Below, piece by piece: positions 8,481 through 18,186 of a DNA stretch of 64,000 bases; the stretch's first letter is position 1; each line of letters begins with the position of its first letter. The DNA is from Minwuiaceae bacterium. Lineage in GTDB: Bacteria; Pseudomonadota; Alphaproteobacteria; Minwuiales; Minwuiaceae. The stretch covers positions 310,001-374,000 of the forward strand of contig JANQEE010000011.1 of NCBI GenBank assembly GCA_028278525.1. The letters are read 5' to 3'. A program made the translations under genes and the position numbers. The notes beneath the pieces are model-generated. The model did no database searches. It was given only the letters and a program-made list of their open reading frames with translations, and was not told the origin of the DNA.

Positions 8481-8910
8481 AACTATTATGCCTTCGAGAC
8501 GATTGCGGAAGCCTGCGCCGAACGTTCTTCCAAGCGCCGGCAGTTTGAGTAGAACACTAAACCAGGGATGTCTTGTCTCCTCGCAGACGCAACGGGGGTA
8601 CTAGCCAAACTATATCGCGTCGGTTCACGCAGCGCTCGCATAGTTGGCAAGCAGTAGCATAGGGCCGATGGTCTTGAAGCTATGCTCGCAGTAACCAATT
8701 CGATCCATGCGTTCGAATAGTACCTGGTTGCCAAGAGGCCACGTGGCTTGAGCGGACACGACCAATGCAGTCTTGGTCCTCAGATCCACTTTTTCACGGT
8801 GTTTGGGAGGCGGTGTAGCCACTTCGATATGGCGAGAAGTTATCTGAATCATGACAATGTTACTCGAAATATCATTTCAAGTGATGTGAGCAAGAGGTCG
8901 GTCAACGTTT
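8481..8910. other. 430-base gap, left part of the AT-rich island
   Basis: No convincing gene. Short open frames on both strands (for example 8486-8734 and 8625-8852, minus) show no family signature and no good ribosome site. Base composition drops sharply here compared with the DNA to the left and continues AT-rich into the SEC-C gene. The stretch presumably holds the promoter of that gene; I could not pick a convincing -35/-10 pair. No tRNA, integrase or direct repeat is visible at the boundary. Confidence 0.5.
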
Positions 8911-10170
8911 ATGCCCACAAAAAAGAGCCCAATCCGTCTTGATGAACCTTGTCCATGTCAAAGCGGCAAAAAGTACAAAGATTGTTGCGCGGGAAAGAAG
9001 TTTCGCTGGATGAGGGATGAGGCTGGTGAAGTTTACATAGAGGCGCCGATACTAGAGCCTACCTATGACGTACTAGAGCGCCAATTGTCCGAATTTAAAG
9101 GCATTTTTGGCCGAAAGCCTGGAAAAAATGACAAGGTATTTGTTCAGCAATATCTGTATTCAGAGGAGGATTTTGATGATGAGGTTTATAGTTCAGCGAG
9201 TGAAGCAGGCGTAGACCCGAGAGTTATTTATGCAACTCTGAGAACAGGTCGCTTTGTCACTGATGAAAATTTGGGCTTTATACCAGATTCTGAAATTCTC
9301 GAATGGAAGGCGGCAATCCGGGAATATGATGAACTTATAGAAGATGGTAAGGATCCGTTCCTCGTTTTGCGCGATTTAACTCCAGATATACAAGATGCGT
9401 ACCGAGAGTTGATTCTTGATACTTATGCTTCCATCGTCCATTTTGGAAGTTTTCTAGAAAATATACCAAGAAATAGAAGAATTTCAGAAGCATCATTTTT
9501 TCAGTATTACTGTGCTGCGCGAAGTTTGGATACGCTTCGAACGATTTACAGATTGCATACATCGCGGTACGCGGATGATGTTTTCATCCTGGTTCGATCA
9601 TTATATGAAAATTATCTTCGGATAATGTTTGTGAGGCAGCATCCTGAAAAGAGTCTTGACTTCTTTGCTATGTATGGTGTCGCTCTTGGAACACATGAAT
9701 ACGAGAAACGCAAGAATGGAAAAATTAATCGACGTGTAATTGTCGAAAAAGAATCAGGTCGCCGATTCGAAGGACATATTTCCAATAGACGAATGGCAGA
9801 ATCGAGCGACCTTGGTCTAGATGTCGAATTTTATGATCAGATATACGACTTTTTTTCGACTTACGCTCACCCGGATATGTCAAGAATACGCCAATTTTTC
9901 GATCCTGATGGCGGGTTCAAAACACACCCTGTCTCGGAGCCGTTCCTTAACCTCCAACTTGTTTCGTTGGTTTGCGCCCTGACTTTCGATGAGCTCCGTT
10001 TGACAGACCACGTGCTTAAGCGCACGCGCAGGGACCTTCTTTTCATCGCGCTTCGCCTTAAGGAAAGACTTTTGGGCGTGTACAGACTAGTTAGGCAGAG
10101 GCAACCAAATTTAGGGTTCGGAGAACTTATAGAAGAAAGAACCAAGCTTATCGGGATTCGCTCTCTTTAG
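8911..10170 (+). CDS. SEC-C zinc-motif protein with DUF5677-like domain (foreign AT-rich gene)
   Basis: A 419-residue protein. The N-terminus carries a SEC-C metal-binding motif, EPCPCQSGKKYKDCC, with the four cysteines in the expected C-x-C...CC spacing. The middle and C-terminal part is helical and resembles DUF5677: the FILVRSLYENYLRIMFV helix and a later YDFFSTYAHPDMSRIR segment. These proteins are uncharacterised; SEC-C motifs often tag accessory, mobile or defence-associated proteins. Codon and base use are strikingly AT-rich compared with every neighbour, which argues for recent transfer. The only upstream ribosome-like site is a weak GAGGT. No partner gene is visible, so if it acts in defence or stress it would be a single-gene system. 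Function not assigned. Confidence 0.8.
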   Translation: MPTKKSPIRLDEPCPCQSGKKYKDCCAGKKFRWMRDEAGEVYIEAPILEPTYDVLERQLSEFKGIFGRKPGKNDKVFVQQYLYSEEDFDDEVYSSASEAGVDPRVIYATLRTGRFVTDENLGFIPDSEILEWKAAIREYDELIEDGKDPFLVLRDLTPDIQDAYRELILDTYASIVHFGSFLENIPRNRRISEASFFQYYCAARSLDTLRTIYRLHTSRYADDVFILVRSLYENYLRIMFVRQHPEKSLDFFAMYGVALGTHEYEKRKNGKINRRVIVEKESGRRFEGHISNRRMAESSDLGLDVEFYDQIYDFFSTYAHPDMSRIRQFFDPDGGFKTHPVSEPFLNLQLVSLVCALTFDELRLTDHVLKRTRRDLLFIALRLKERLLGVYRLVRQRQPNLGFGELIEERTKLIGIRSL

Positions 10171-10215
10171 ATTGCTCTAATACTCTTTTGGCGGCTTATT
10201 GAACCACGGTATTGC

Positions 10216-13200
10216 TCACTCAGCCGCCTGTTTCGCATCAGCCGGTTGGCCGAAGCCACCGCCCGAGGGCGTCGAGATGACGAAGACGTCGCCGGCAGCC
10301 ATCTCGGTCTGGTCGCGGCCCTCCATGGTGTCGGTGCTGCCGTCGGTGCGCTCGACCCAGTTGCGGCCGACCTCGCCCGGCTCGCCGCCTTCCAGGCCGA
10401 ATGGCGGCACCGTGCGGTGGCTGGACAGCACGGAAGCGGTCATCGGCTCCAGGAAGCGGATGCGGCGGAGCGTGCCGTCGCCGCCGCGGTGGCGGCCGCC
10501 ACCGCCGGAACCGGCCCGGACCTCGAAGCTTTCGAGCAGCACGGGGAAGCGCCATTCCAGGATCTCGGGATCGGTCAGCCGCGAGTTGGTCATGTGGGTG
10601 TGCACCGCGGAGGTGCCGTCCCATTCAGGTCCCGCGCCGGCGCCGCCGCAGATGGTCTCGTAGTACTGATAGGTATCGTTGCCGAAAGTGAAGTTGTTCA
10701 TGGTGCCCTGCGCCGCCGCCTGCACGCCGAGCGCGCCGAACAGGGTGTCGGTGATGCATTGCGAGGTCTCGACATTGCCGGCGACAACGGCGGCCGGGTA
10801 TTTCGGGTTGAGCATCGAGCCTTCCGGCACGATCAGCTCGATCGGCTTGAGGCAACCGGAGTTGAGCGGGATGTCGCCATCGACCAGGCAGCGGAAGACG
10901 TAAAGCACGGCGGCGCGGCTTACCGCGGTCGGCGCGTTGTAGTTGAGCGGGTGCTGCGGCGACGAGCCGGTGAAGTCGATCTTGGCCGAGCGCGACTCGT
11001 GGTCGATGGTGACCGTGACTTCCAGGCGGCTGCCGTCGTCAAGCGGATAGACGAAGTGGCCGTCTTTGAGCACATCGATCACGCGGCGGACGGATTCCTC
11101 GGCATTGTCCTGGACGTGGCGCATATAGGCCTGGACCGCGTCGAGGCCGAACTGGTCGACCATGCGCCGCAGCTCCTGCACGCCCTTCTCGCAGGCGGCG
11201 ATCTGCGCCTTGAGGTCGAGGATGTTCTGGTCCGGGTTGCGCGAGGGATATTTTCCGGACGACAGGATCTCGCGGATTTCCGCTTCCAGGAAACGCCCAC
11301 GGTCAACCAGCTTGACGTTGTCGAGCAGCACGCCTTCCTCGTCCACGGTCTTGCTGTCCGGCGGCATCGAGCCGGGCGTTGTGCCGCCGACGTCGGCGTG
11401 ATGGCCACGCGAGGCGACATAGAACTGGATCTCCTGCTCGTGGCCCGAGCCGGGCAGGCCGAAGACCGGGGTGATCACCGTGATGTCCGGCAAATGCGTG
11501 CCGCCGTTGTAGGGCGCGTTCAGGACGAAGACGTCGCCGGCGGCCATGTTGCCCCGGTTCTCGCGGATCACCGTCTTGATGCTTTCGTCCATCGAGCCGA
11601 GGTGCACCGGCATGTGCGGCGCGTTGGCGATCAGCTCGCCGTCCTGGTCGAACACCGCGCAGGAGAAGTCGAGCCGTTCCTTGATGTTCACCGAGTAGGC
11701 GGTCTTCTCCAGCACCAGGCCCATCTGTTCGGCGATATTCATGAACAGGTTGTTGAAGATCTCCAGCATCACCGGGTCGACATCGGTGCCGATCGCCTTT
11801 TGCAGCTCCAGCGGCACCACGCGGGTGAGCAGCAGATGCAGGCGGTCGGTGAGTTCGGCCTGCCAGCCGGGCTCGACCAGGGTGGTGCCGGTCGGCTCTA
11901 CGATCATGGCCGGGCCGGAGACCTGGTCGCCGGGTTTCAGGTCGTCGCGGTAGATCACCGGCGTGTCCCGGTACTCGCCGACCATGTGCACGGGGCGGCG
12001 GTCGCGCGGGTCGACGCGATCCAGGCCGGCGGCGGGATCGGCGGGGAAGACCGGGTCCTCCGGGGTGTCGGCGGCGCCGATCACCTCGGCCTGGGCGGTC
12101 TCGACGATGATCTGCTTCTCCGGCGAGAAGAAGCCGTATTGCTGCTTATGCGCCTCCTCGAACGCGGCCTGGATGCCGGCGCGGTCGGCGTAGTCGACCA
12201 CCAGCGACGAATCCGAGCCAGTATAGCGGACATGCACCTTGCGCAGCACCTTGATGCGGGAATCGGGCACGCCCTGGGCGCGCATCTCTGTTGTTGCCTC
12301 CGCGGCGAGGTCGTCAAGAACGCCGGCGATCTCCGCCATGTTGCCGTCGGCCAGTTCGGTCTCGACGGTGCGTTCGCGCATCACCCGCATGTCGGCGAGG
12401 CCCATACCGTAGGCCGAGAGAACGCCGGCATAGGGGTGCAGCAGCACGCGGGTCATGCCGAGCTTGTCGGCGACCAGACAGGCGTGCTGACCGCCGGCGC
12501 CGCCGAAACAGGCGAGCACGTAGCGCGACACATCGTAGCCGCGCTGCACGGAGATCTTCTTGATCGCGTTGGCCATGTTCTCGACCGCGATCTCCAGGAA
12601 GCCGGCGGCGACTTCCTCCGGGCTGCGGTTGTCGCCGGTGGCGGCGTGGATTTCCGCGGCGAGGTCGGCGAACTTGGCTTTGACCACATCGGCGTCCATC
12701 GGCTGGTCGGCGTTCGGGCCGAACACGTGCGGGAAATGCTCCGGCTGCAGTTTGCCGAGCATGACGTTGCAATCGGTAACGGTGAGCGGCCCGCCCTTGC
12801 GGTAGCAGGCGGGGCCGGGATTGGCGCCGGCGGAATCCGGGCCGACGCGGTAGCGGGCCCCGTCGAAATGCAGGATCGAGCCGCCGCCGGCGGCGACGGT
12901 ATGGATCAGCATCATCGGCGCGCGCATGCGCACGCCGGCGACCAGGGTTTCGAACGCGCGCTCGTACTCGCCGTTGAAGTGGGAGACGTCGGTCGAGGTG
13001 CCGCCCATGTCGAAGCCGATGACCTCATCGAAGCCGGCCATGGCCGCGGTCTTGACCATGCCGACCACGCCGCCGGCCGGGCCGGACAGGATGGCGTCCT
13101 TGCCCTGGAAAAACTTGGCGTCGGTGAGCCCGCCGTTCGACTGCATGAACATCAGCCGCGTGTCGCCCAATTCGGCAGCGACGCGGTCGACGTAGCGGCG

Positions 13201-13881
13201 CAGGATCGGCGACAGGTAGGCGTCGACCACGGTGGTGTCGCCGCGGCTGACCAGCTTGATCAGCGGACTGGTGCGGTGGCTGACGGAGACCTGGGTGAAG
13301 CCCATCTCGCGCGCCAGGTCGGCGACCCGGCGTTCGTGGTCGGGAAAGCGGTAGCCGTGCATGAAGACGATAGCGGCGGAGCGGATGCCGGCGTCGAAGG
13401 CTTCCTGCAAACCGGCGCGCGCGTCTGCCAGATCGACAGGCTCCAACTCCTCGCCGTGGGCCGACATGCGGCCGCCGACTTCGACCACACGCTCGTAGAG
13501 CATCTCCGGCAGGTCGATCTTCAGGTCGAACAGGCGCGGTCGGGCCTGGTAGCCGATGCGAAGCGAGTCTCGGAAGCCGCGCGTGACGACGAGGACGGCG
13601 CGTTCGCCCTTGCGTTCCAGCAGGGCGTTGGTCGCGACGGTGGTGCCCATCTTCACGGAATCGACGTCGGCGGCCGGAATCGGCTCGCCCGTGGCGACGC
13701 CCATCAGGTTGCGGATGCCCTGCAAGGCGGCGTCTTTATATTGTTCGGGGTTCTCCGAGAGCAGCTTATGGGTGGTGACCGAGCCGTCCGGCCGGCGCGC
13801 CACGACATCCGTGAAGGTGCCGCCCCGGTCGATCCAGAACTGCCATTTGCCGGTGTCGGTCACTTGTGCGGCGTCGGTCAT
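10216..13881 (-). CDS. 5-oxoprolinase / hydantoinase, fused A and B subunits
   Basis: A 1221-residue fusion of HyuA-type and HyuB-type halves, as in the eukaryotic-style ATP-dependent 5-oxoprolinase. The first half opens with [19 protein letters not shown] and contains [14 protein letters not shown] and the metal/acyl segment [12 protein letters not shown]. The second half begins near residue 700 ([20 protein letters not shown]) and has the glycine-rich [13 protein letters not shown] near the end. It is expected to open 5-oxoproline or a hydantoin ring at the cost of ATP. The ATG at 13881 has GGAG seven bases upstream; a GTG two codons earlier is too close to that site. No racemase or permease is adjacent, so the exact substrate is uncertain. 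Confidence 0.92.
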   Translation of the reverse strand: MTDAAQVTDTGKWQFWIDRGGTFTDVVARRPDGSVTTHKLLSENPEQYKDAALQGIRNLMGVATGEPIPAADVDSVKMGTTVATNALLERKGERAVLVVTRGFRDSLRIGYQARPRLFDLKIDLPEMLYERVVEVGGRMSAHGEELEPVDLADARAGLQEAFDAGIRSAAIVFMHGYRFPDHERRVADLAREMGFTQVSVSHRTSPLIKLVSRGDTTVVDAYLSPILRRYVDRVAAELGDTRLMFMQSNGGLTDAKFFQGKDAILSGPAGGVVGMVKTAAMAGFDEVIGFDMGGTSTDVSHFNGEYERAFETLVAGVRMRAPMMLIHTVAAGGGSILHFDGARYRVGPDSAGANPGPACYRKGGPLTVTDCNVMLGKLQPEHFPHVFGPNADQPMDADVVKAKFADLAAEIHAATGDNRSPEEVAAGFLEIAVENMANAIKKISVQRGYDVSRYVLACFGGAGGQHACLVADKLGMTRVLLHPYAGVLSAYGMGLADMRVMRERTVETELADGNMAEIAGVLDDLAAEATTEMRAQGVPDSRIKVLRKVHVRYTGSDSSLVVDYADRAGIQAAFEEAHKQQYGFFSPEKQIIVETAQAEVIGAADTPEDPVFPADPAAGLDRVDPRDRRPVHMVGEYRDTPVIYRDDLKPGDQVSGPAMIVEPTGTTLVEPGWQAELTDRLHLLLTRVVPLELQKAIGTDVDPVMLEIFNNLFMNIAEQMGLVLEKTAYSVNIKERLDFSCAVFDQDGELIANAPHMPVHLGSMDESIKTVIRENRGNMAAGDVFVLNAPYNGGTHLPDITVITPVFGLPGSGHEQEIQFYVASRGHHADVGGTTPGSMPPDSKTVDEEGVLLDNVKLVDRGRFLEAEIREILSSGKYPSRNPDQNILDLKAQIAACEKGVQELRRMVDQFGLDAVQAYMRHVQDNAEESVRRVIDVLKDGHFVYPLDDGSRLEVTVTIDHESRSAKIDFTGSSPQHPLNYNAPTAVSRAAVLYVFRCLVDGDIPLNSGCLKPIELIVPEGSMLNPKYPAAVVAGNVETSQCITDTLFGALGVQAAAQGTMNNFTFGNDTYQYYETICGGAGAGPEWDGTSAVHTHMTNSRLTDPEILEWRFPVLLESFEVRAGSGGGGRHRGGDGTLRRIRFLEPMTASVLSSHRTVPPFGLEGGEPGEVGRNWVERTDGSTDTMEGRDQTEMAAGDVFVISTPSGGGFGQPADAKQAAE

Positions 13882-13998
13882 CGCCACGCTCCCTGTTCTT
13901 CGTCCTGCGCGGATACTTGTTTGAAAGCGCTTTTAGCCGATCTGCCGTGGGGAGTCGATTTGCCGCGGGCCGTTCCGTCCACTAGGGTGGTTCCGTAA

Positions 13999-14008
13999 TT
14001 GTGATTGT
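13999..14008 (+). promoter_or_regulatory. Candidate Rrf2 operator half 1 (TTGTGATTGT)
   Basis: TTGTGATTGT lies 18 bases upstream of the Rrf2-type gene. The same ten bases recur in the opposite orientation at 14524-14533, ahead of the DUF2306 genes. Two exact copies flanking a regulator gene suggest its binding site, with self-control here. Confidence 0.5.
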
Positions 14009-14026
14009 TATGAGTATAATTCGGTC

Positions 14027-14470
14027 ATGGCGAGATCCACCAAGCTCATAACCGCCGCCTACATCATGGCGTTCGTGGCCTCGAAGGCGCCGCGGCGCCT
14101 GAATACGGACCTCGTGGCCAAGATGGTGAAGGCGCATCCGACCCGGGTCCGCCACATCACATCCACGCTTACCAAGGCGGGGCTGCTGAAGTCCTACCGG
14201 GGGGCGAGCGGCGGGCTTACCATCGCCCGGCCGGGCGAGGAGATCACGCTGTTGGACATCTACGACGCGATCCAGGAAGGGCCGATGCTGACGCCGGGCG
14301 AGCACGACCCGTTCTCGGAATGGGCCAGCCACTGCCTGGTCCGGCCGACCTTTCAGGGCATCTATGCGGGCGTCGAAAACGATATGCGGGCGAGACTGGC
14401 GGATGTGCGGCTGACGGACCTGTACAGGCCCTGGCACGACGACACGCTGCCGACAGCGGCGGAGTCCTGA
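14027..14470 (+). CDS. Rrf2-family transcriptional regulator
   Basis: A 147-residue Rrf2 protein with the standard winged helix: NTDLVAKMVKAHPTRVRHI, then LTKAGLLKSYRGASGGLTIAR and the TLLDIYDAI helix. Only one cysteine is present (SHCLV, about residue 104), so the three-cysteine iron-sulfur site of IscR and NsrR is absent and the protein probably belongs to the non-cluster branch (YwnA/CymR-like). It lies just upstream of two DUF2306-type membrane genes on the same strand, and matching ten-base motifs precede both it and them. The likely role is a local repressor of that small operon. Confidence 0.9.
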   Translation: MARSTKLITAAYIMAFVASKAPRRLNTDLVAKMVKAHPTRVRHITSTLTKAGLLKSYRGASGGLTIARPGEEITLLDIYDAIQEGPMLTPGEHDPFSEWASHCLVRPTFQGIYAGVENDMRARLADVRLTDLYRPWHDDTLPTAAES

Positions 14471-14480
14471 CCGGGGCCGG

Positions 14481-14510
14481 TTGACAAGGCATCGGAGGCA
14501 GCGCAATTAT
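14481..14510 (+). promoter_or_regulatory. Sigma-70-type promoter for the DUF2306 gene pair
   Basis: TTGACA at 14481-14486 is followed after 18 bases by AATTAT at 14505-14510. The candidate operator (14524-14533) begins 13 bases downstream, around the start of transcription, which is where a repressor would block. The first DUF2306 start is at 14591. Confidence 0.5.
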
Positions 14511-14523
14511 TAATGTGACGATC

Positions 14524-14533
14524 ACAATCACAA
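14524..14533 (-). promoter_or_regulatory. Candidate Rrf2 operator half 2 (inverted copy)
   Basis: ACAATCACAA is the exact reverse complement of the motif at 13999-14008. It lies just downstream of the TTGACA promoter and 57 bases before the DUF2306 gene, consistent with repression by the adjacent Rrf2 protein. Confidence 0.5.
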
Positions 14534-14590
14534 AAACGATAGACCGATAACGGTCTCTACAGCCGGGGATCGGGGAAGGGGGAAACGACG

Positions 14591-15343
14591 ATGGCGAGTG
14601 TATTCGAGGTACGGCAGGGACGGAGCGTCGGCGGCGAGCGGGTCGCGGTGCGTTTGTTATGGGCGGTCTTTGCGGGCCTCTGCGTCTTCTATAGCGTCTT
14701 CGCGTTCAATTACTTCATCAGCTTCGCGACCGAGCAACCGATCTGGTGGAATCACTTCATGGCGGCTTTGCTGTCCGAGCAATACGCCTTCGGGCCCGGG
14801 TCCGTGCATGCGGACCAGGCTGCGCCCTATTCGGCGGGGCTGCTATTCCTGCTGGTGCACACCACCATGGGCGCGGTCTGTCTGGCCATCGGGCCGTTCC
14901 AGTTCTCGAGCCGGATCCGACAGCGCTATCCGGCCTATCACCGCGCCGCCGGCAAGGTGTACCTGACCTCGGTGACGCTCAGCATGGTCGCCGGCCTGGC
15001 GTATCTATCGCAGACGCCGGCGGCGGACGTGTTCTCCGGCGCGCCGTTCGCGATCGGGCTCTGGGGTCTGGATTTCATGGTGCTGCTGACCGCCTACCTG
15101 GCCTATACGGCGATCCGTAAGCGGGACGTGGTCAGGCACCAGGCGTGGATGGCGTTCAACCTGTCGCTGATTTTCGCGACGCCGATGCTGCGCATCTTCT
15201 GGCTGGTGTTCGGCTGGACCTTGCCGTCGTTCAATCAGGCGGAGGCGAATATCGGGGTGATGACCTATCTGCTGCCGTTCTGCCTGCTGGGCGGCATGAT
15301 CTGGTTCTCCTTACAGCATGGCGGCCGGAAAGCGGCGTCATGA
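14591..15343 (+). CDS. DUF2306-family membrane protein
   Basis: A 250-residue protein with about seven hydrophobic segments. The features resemble DUF2306: LLVHTTMGAVCLAIGPFQF, then YHRAAGKVYL and RHQAWMAFNLSLIFA, where conserved histidines in or near helices could bind haem. The function of the family is not established. The gene is translationally coupled to the next membrane gene (ATGA overlap at 15340-15343), and the Rrf2 regulator lies just upstream. The start ATG follows a GGGGAAGGGGGAAACG purine stretch that can serve as ribosome site. Confidence 0.75.
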   Translation: MASVFEVRQGRSVGGERVAVRLLWAVFAGLCVFYSVFAFNYFISFATEQPIWWNHFMAALLSEQYAFGPGSVHADQAAPYSAGLLFLLVHTTMGAVCLAIGPFQFSSRIRQRYPAYHRAAGKVYLTSVTLSMVAGLAYLSQTPAADVFSGAPFAIGLWGLDFMVLLTAYLAYTAIRKRDVVRHQAWMAFNLSLIFATPMLRIFWLVFGWTLPSFNQAEANIGVMTYLLPFCLLGGMIWFSLQHGGRKAAS

Positions 15344-16008
15344 CGGACCGGCAGGCGACGGTCGGCGCGCCGACCGACTTGCTCTACAAGGCAGGCTTGG
15401 CGGTCGGCATGGTCACGGCGCTGGCGGTGGTCAACCAGTATGTCCTGCGCTTCCTGATCGACAGCAACCTGTTCGCGGCGCTGACACCGGCGGGCATTGC
15501 GGAGAACGACGCGATGGCCTTCTCCGCAGCGCCGCATTGGTTCGTGCTCTACGCGGCTGCCGCGGCGCTGGCGGTGCTATCCGGCCCGGCGGCGGTGCGC
15601 GCGTCGATCCTGGGGCAACGGGGGCCGGCATCCGTGATTTTTCCCGCCGCCAGCGTAGCGGCCGCCGTGCTGGGCGCCGTTGTGGCCTTTGCGCTGGGTC
15701 CAGGCAGCGTCGGCGGCACCGACCTGCTGTTCTACTGGTCGGGCCTCGCCTATGTCTGGCTGGTCGCCGTCGGTGTGTCGGTTTGGGCAACGTTGACGGG
15801 GCGCCGCGTGGTTGCCCGGGATTGGCTGATCCACAGCTACGGGCTGGCCTGTCTGCCGATTACGATCTATCCGATGATTCCGTTCTGGGCCTGGGCGATG
15901 GACATGTCGATCGGCGGGGCGACGTCGACGTCGGTTACCCTGGCGTTTGCCGGGCATTTTCTGGTGAGTTTCTACGTGACGGTGCAGATCTTGGGCCGGC
16001 GCCTGTAA
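15340..16008 (+). CDS. Polytopic membrane protein, DUF2306-like partner
   Basis: A 222-residue protein with about six membrane helices (for example GLAVGMVTALAVVNQYV and AVLGAVVAFALG). The segment VVARDWLIHSYGLACLPI parallels the RHQAWMAFNLSL segment of the preceding gene, placing a histidine at a similar position, so the two may be diverged relatives forming one complex. The start overlaps the stop of the previous gene by four bases. It converges on livF with only three bases between the stop codons. Function unknown. Confidence 0.7.
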   Translation: MTDRQATVGAPTDLLYKAGLAVGMVTALAVVNQYVLRFLIDSNLFAALTPAGIAENDAMAFSAAPHWFVLYAAAAALAVLSGPAAVRASILGQRGPASVIFPAASVAAAVLGAVVAFALGPGSVGGTDLLFYWSGLAYVWLVAVGVSVWATLTGRRVVARDWLIHSYGLACLPITIYPMIPFWAWAMDMSIGGATSTSVTLAFAGHFLVSFYVTVQILGRRL

Positions 16009-16011
16009 GCC

Positions 16012-16875
16012 TCAGGAAAGCCAGCGTTTGCGGCGGCGGTAGTGTTTGACGTCGCGGTAGGATTTGCGGTGTCCGACTTCGGTGAGGCCGAGATAGAACT
16101 CCTTGACGTCGGCGTTGTCGCGTAGCTGGTCGGCCGGCCCTTCCAGGACGATGGAGCCGTTCTCGATGACGTAGCCGTGGTCGGCGAGGCCGAGCGCCAG
16201 GGTCGCGTTCTGTTCGACCAGCAGGACCGTCAGGCCGTACTCGTCGCGCAGGCGGCGGACGATGTCGAAGATCTCCTCCACCACCATCGGCGCCAGGCCG
16301 AGCGACGGCTCGTCGAGCAGCACGACCTTCGGGTCCGACATCAGCGCGCGGCCGATCACCAACATCTGCTGCTCGCCGCCCGAGAGGTAGCCGGCCTGCA
16401 CGCCGCGCCGTTCGGCCAACCGGGGGAAGTAGCCGTAGACCCGTTCGGCAAGCTCTCGCACATGCCGCGTATCGCGCTGGATATGCGCGCCGGCGATCAG
16501 ATTCTCCTCGGTCGTCAGATGCTCGAATACCTGCCGGCCTTCGAACACCTGGACGATGCCGCGCCGGACGATGTCATGCGCGGCCAGCCGGTCGATCCGG
16601 TCGCCGGCGAATTCGATGGTGCCCTTTGTGACGTCGCCGCGCTCGGGCCTGAGCAGGCCGGAAATCGCCTTCAGCGTCGTTGTCTTGCCGGCGCCGTTGG
16701 CGCCGAGCAGGGTGGTGATGCCGCCCTCCCGGATCTCCAGGGATATGCCCTTGAGAACCAGGATGACGCCATCGAACATCACCTCGATATTGTTGAGGGT
16801 CAGTATGTTGGTTGCTGCGGACTCCCGGGCCGACGAATGCCGGCCCGGGGTTCCGTTCGGTTCGGCGACGGACAA
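16012..16875 (-). CDS. livF: Branched-chain amino-acid-type ABC transporter ATPase (LivF)
   Basis: A 287-residue ATPase of the LivF group. Walker A is GANGAGKTT, the signature is LSGGEQQMLVIGRALM and Walker B is VVLLDEPSLGLAP, followed by LLVEQN. LivF proteins normally begin right at the L.L.NIEV strand; here about 25 extra residues precede it. The only usable start that keeps the first strand is a TTG at 16875, touching the TAG of livK, so translation is probably coupled. A basic C-terminal tail (YRDVKHYRRRKRW) is longer than usual. Last gene of the liv operon. Confidence 0.92.
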   Translation of the reverse strand: MSVAEPNGTPGRHSSARESAATNILTLNNIEVMFDGVILVLKGISLEIREGGITTLLGANGAGKTTTLKAISGLLRPERGDVTKGTIEFAGDRIDRLAAHDIVRRGIVQVFEGRQVFEHLTTEENLIAGAHIQRDTRHVRELAERVYGYFPRLAERRGVQAGYLSGGEQQMLVIGRALMSDPKVVLLDEPSLGLAPMVVEEIFDIVRRLRDEYGLTVLLVEQNATLALGLADHGYVIENGSIVLEGPADQLRDNADVKEFYLGLTEVGHRKSYRDVKHYRRRKRWLS

Positions 16876-18111
16876 CTAGCTGCGCTCCGCCTTCAGGTGT
16901 TTGGCCAGGACCTCGGGATAGGCCCGGAACCAGTCGCCGACGGCTTCGAACTTGCCGCCCTTGACCCGGAACACCTGCACCCAGCCGCCGCCTTCGTGGT
17001 CGGCCGGGGTGACTTCCAGCGGCGGAACCAGGCCGGTCAGCGAGAAGTCCTTGATCGATTCGAGGCCCGCCTTCACGTCCTCGCCGGAGATGTCGCCGCC
17101 GCCCTTGGCCTTGACGGCATTGCCGATCGCCTCGACATGCACCGCCGCGATGAGAACGCCGCGATTGTAGTAGACGGTGGAGTCCATCTCCTTCGGCGCG
17201 TCCTTGCCTTCGGCCTTGTACATCGCGCGGATGTCGTCGAGCACGGCGTAGTCCGTTCCGACGCCGGCGAACTGAATGCCGCTATAGCCTTCGGTCGCTT
17301 CCCAACCGCCGGCCGCCTGTATGTCGGCCTCCGAGTGGCCCCAGACGAAGGACACGATCTTGTCCAGCGGGTAGCCGGAGCGCTTGAATTCCTTGATCGA
17401 CACCGACGGCGCCCGGCCGAACAGATGGCTGATCACGAAGTCGGCCCGGAAGCGGCGGGTGATGTCCAGGACCTGCGGTCCCATCTCGACACCCGGCGGC
17501 GGCACCGCGAAGGTCCGGAGCTCGAAGCCTTCTATTTTCTCAAGATCCTCGAGGATCGGCAGCGGTTCCCGGCCGGCCGGATTGTCATAGTAGATGTAAG
17601 CGATCTTCTTGCCTTCCAAGCCGCCGAGCTGGCTCTTGGCGTGCTGCACCGCCGCTGCGCCCTGCGACCAATAGGTGGCCGCGATCGGGAACACGTACGG
17701 ATAGCGGATCCCGTCGGCGGCCGAAGCGGTGCCGAAACCGGGCGCCGTGCCGGGGATCTTGTCCTCGGTCAGCTTCTGCGTCAGCGCCTGGGTCTGCGGC
17801 GTGCCGTACAGGCCGACCAGGACCGCGCCTTCCTTCTTGAAGAGCTGGTAGCTCTCCACCGCCTGCGGCACCTTGTACTCGTTGTCGATCTCGATGGCGC
17901 GGATCTTGTGGCCCTCGACACCGCCCTTGGAATTCACCAGATTGATGTAGTCGTGATAGCCTGGGCACATGAACACGCCCACGGTCTGGGTCGGTCCGGT
18001 ACGGTCGCACATCAAACCGACCACGATTTCGCTCTGGGCGAGCGCCGGCGTGGCGGTCACCGCCATACCGGCCAGAAGCCCGAGCCCGGATAACAAAAAT
18101 CTCGGTCTCAT
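16876..18111 (-). CDS. livK: ABC transporter periplasmic substrate-binding protein (LivK type)
   Basis: A 411-residue protein with a Sec signal (LLSGLGLLAGMAVTATPALA, cleaved after ALA) followed by a Peripla_BP_6 domain. It opens IVVGLMCDRTGPTQTVG and ends with the FRVKGGKFEAVGDWF stretch usual in this family. AAGGGAGGAG lies upstream of the ATG. It captures the substrate in the periplasm and hands it to LivH/LivM. The family binds branched-chain amino acids but also amides, urea and aromatic or acyl compounds; with an acyl-CoA ligase in the operon, a carboxylic acid is a fair guess but not shown. Confidence 0.92.
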   Translation of the reverse strand: MRPRFLLSGLGLLAGMAVTATPALAQSEIVVGLMCDRTGPTQTVGVFMCPGYHDYINLVNSKGGVEGHKIRAIEIDNEYKVPQAVESYQLFKKEGAVLVGLYGTPQTQALTQKLTEDKIPGTAPGFGTASAADGIRYPYVFPIAATYWSQGAAAVQHAKSQLGGLEGKKIAYIYYDNPAGREPLPILEDLEKIEGFELRTFAVPPPGVEMGPQVLDITRRFRADFVISHLFGRAPSVSIKEFKRSGYPLDKIVSFVWGHSEADIQAAGGWEATEGYSGIQFAGVGTDYAVLDDIRAMYKAEGKDAPKEMDSTVYYNRGVLIAAVHVEAIGNAVKAKGGGDISGEDVKAGLESIKDFSLTGLVPPLEVTPADHEGGGWVQVFRVKGGKFEAVGDWFRAYPEVLAKHLKAERS

Positions 18112-18186
18112 TTGAGTCTCCTCCCTTCGGTTTATGTTCGTTACGCTACGCGGACTAACGGCCGACGGGGCAGGCCCCGGCCGGCA

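Noticed and set aside
8625..8852. 75-codon minus-strand frame in the AT-rich gap
   Set aside because: No ribosome site, no recognisable motif, and a competing frame overlaps it; probably chance in low-GC DNA.
10246..13998. 1250-codon plus-strand open frame
   Set aside because: It lies wholly antisense to the well-supported 5-oxoprolinase gene, has His/Arg/Gly-rich composition typical of GC-rich shadow frames, and shows no family motif.
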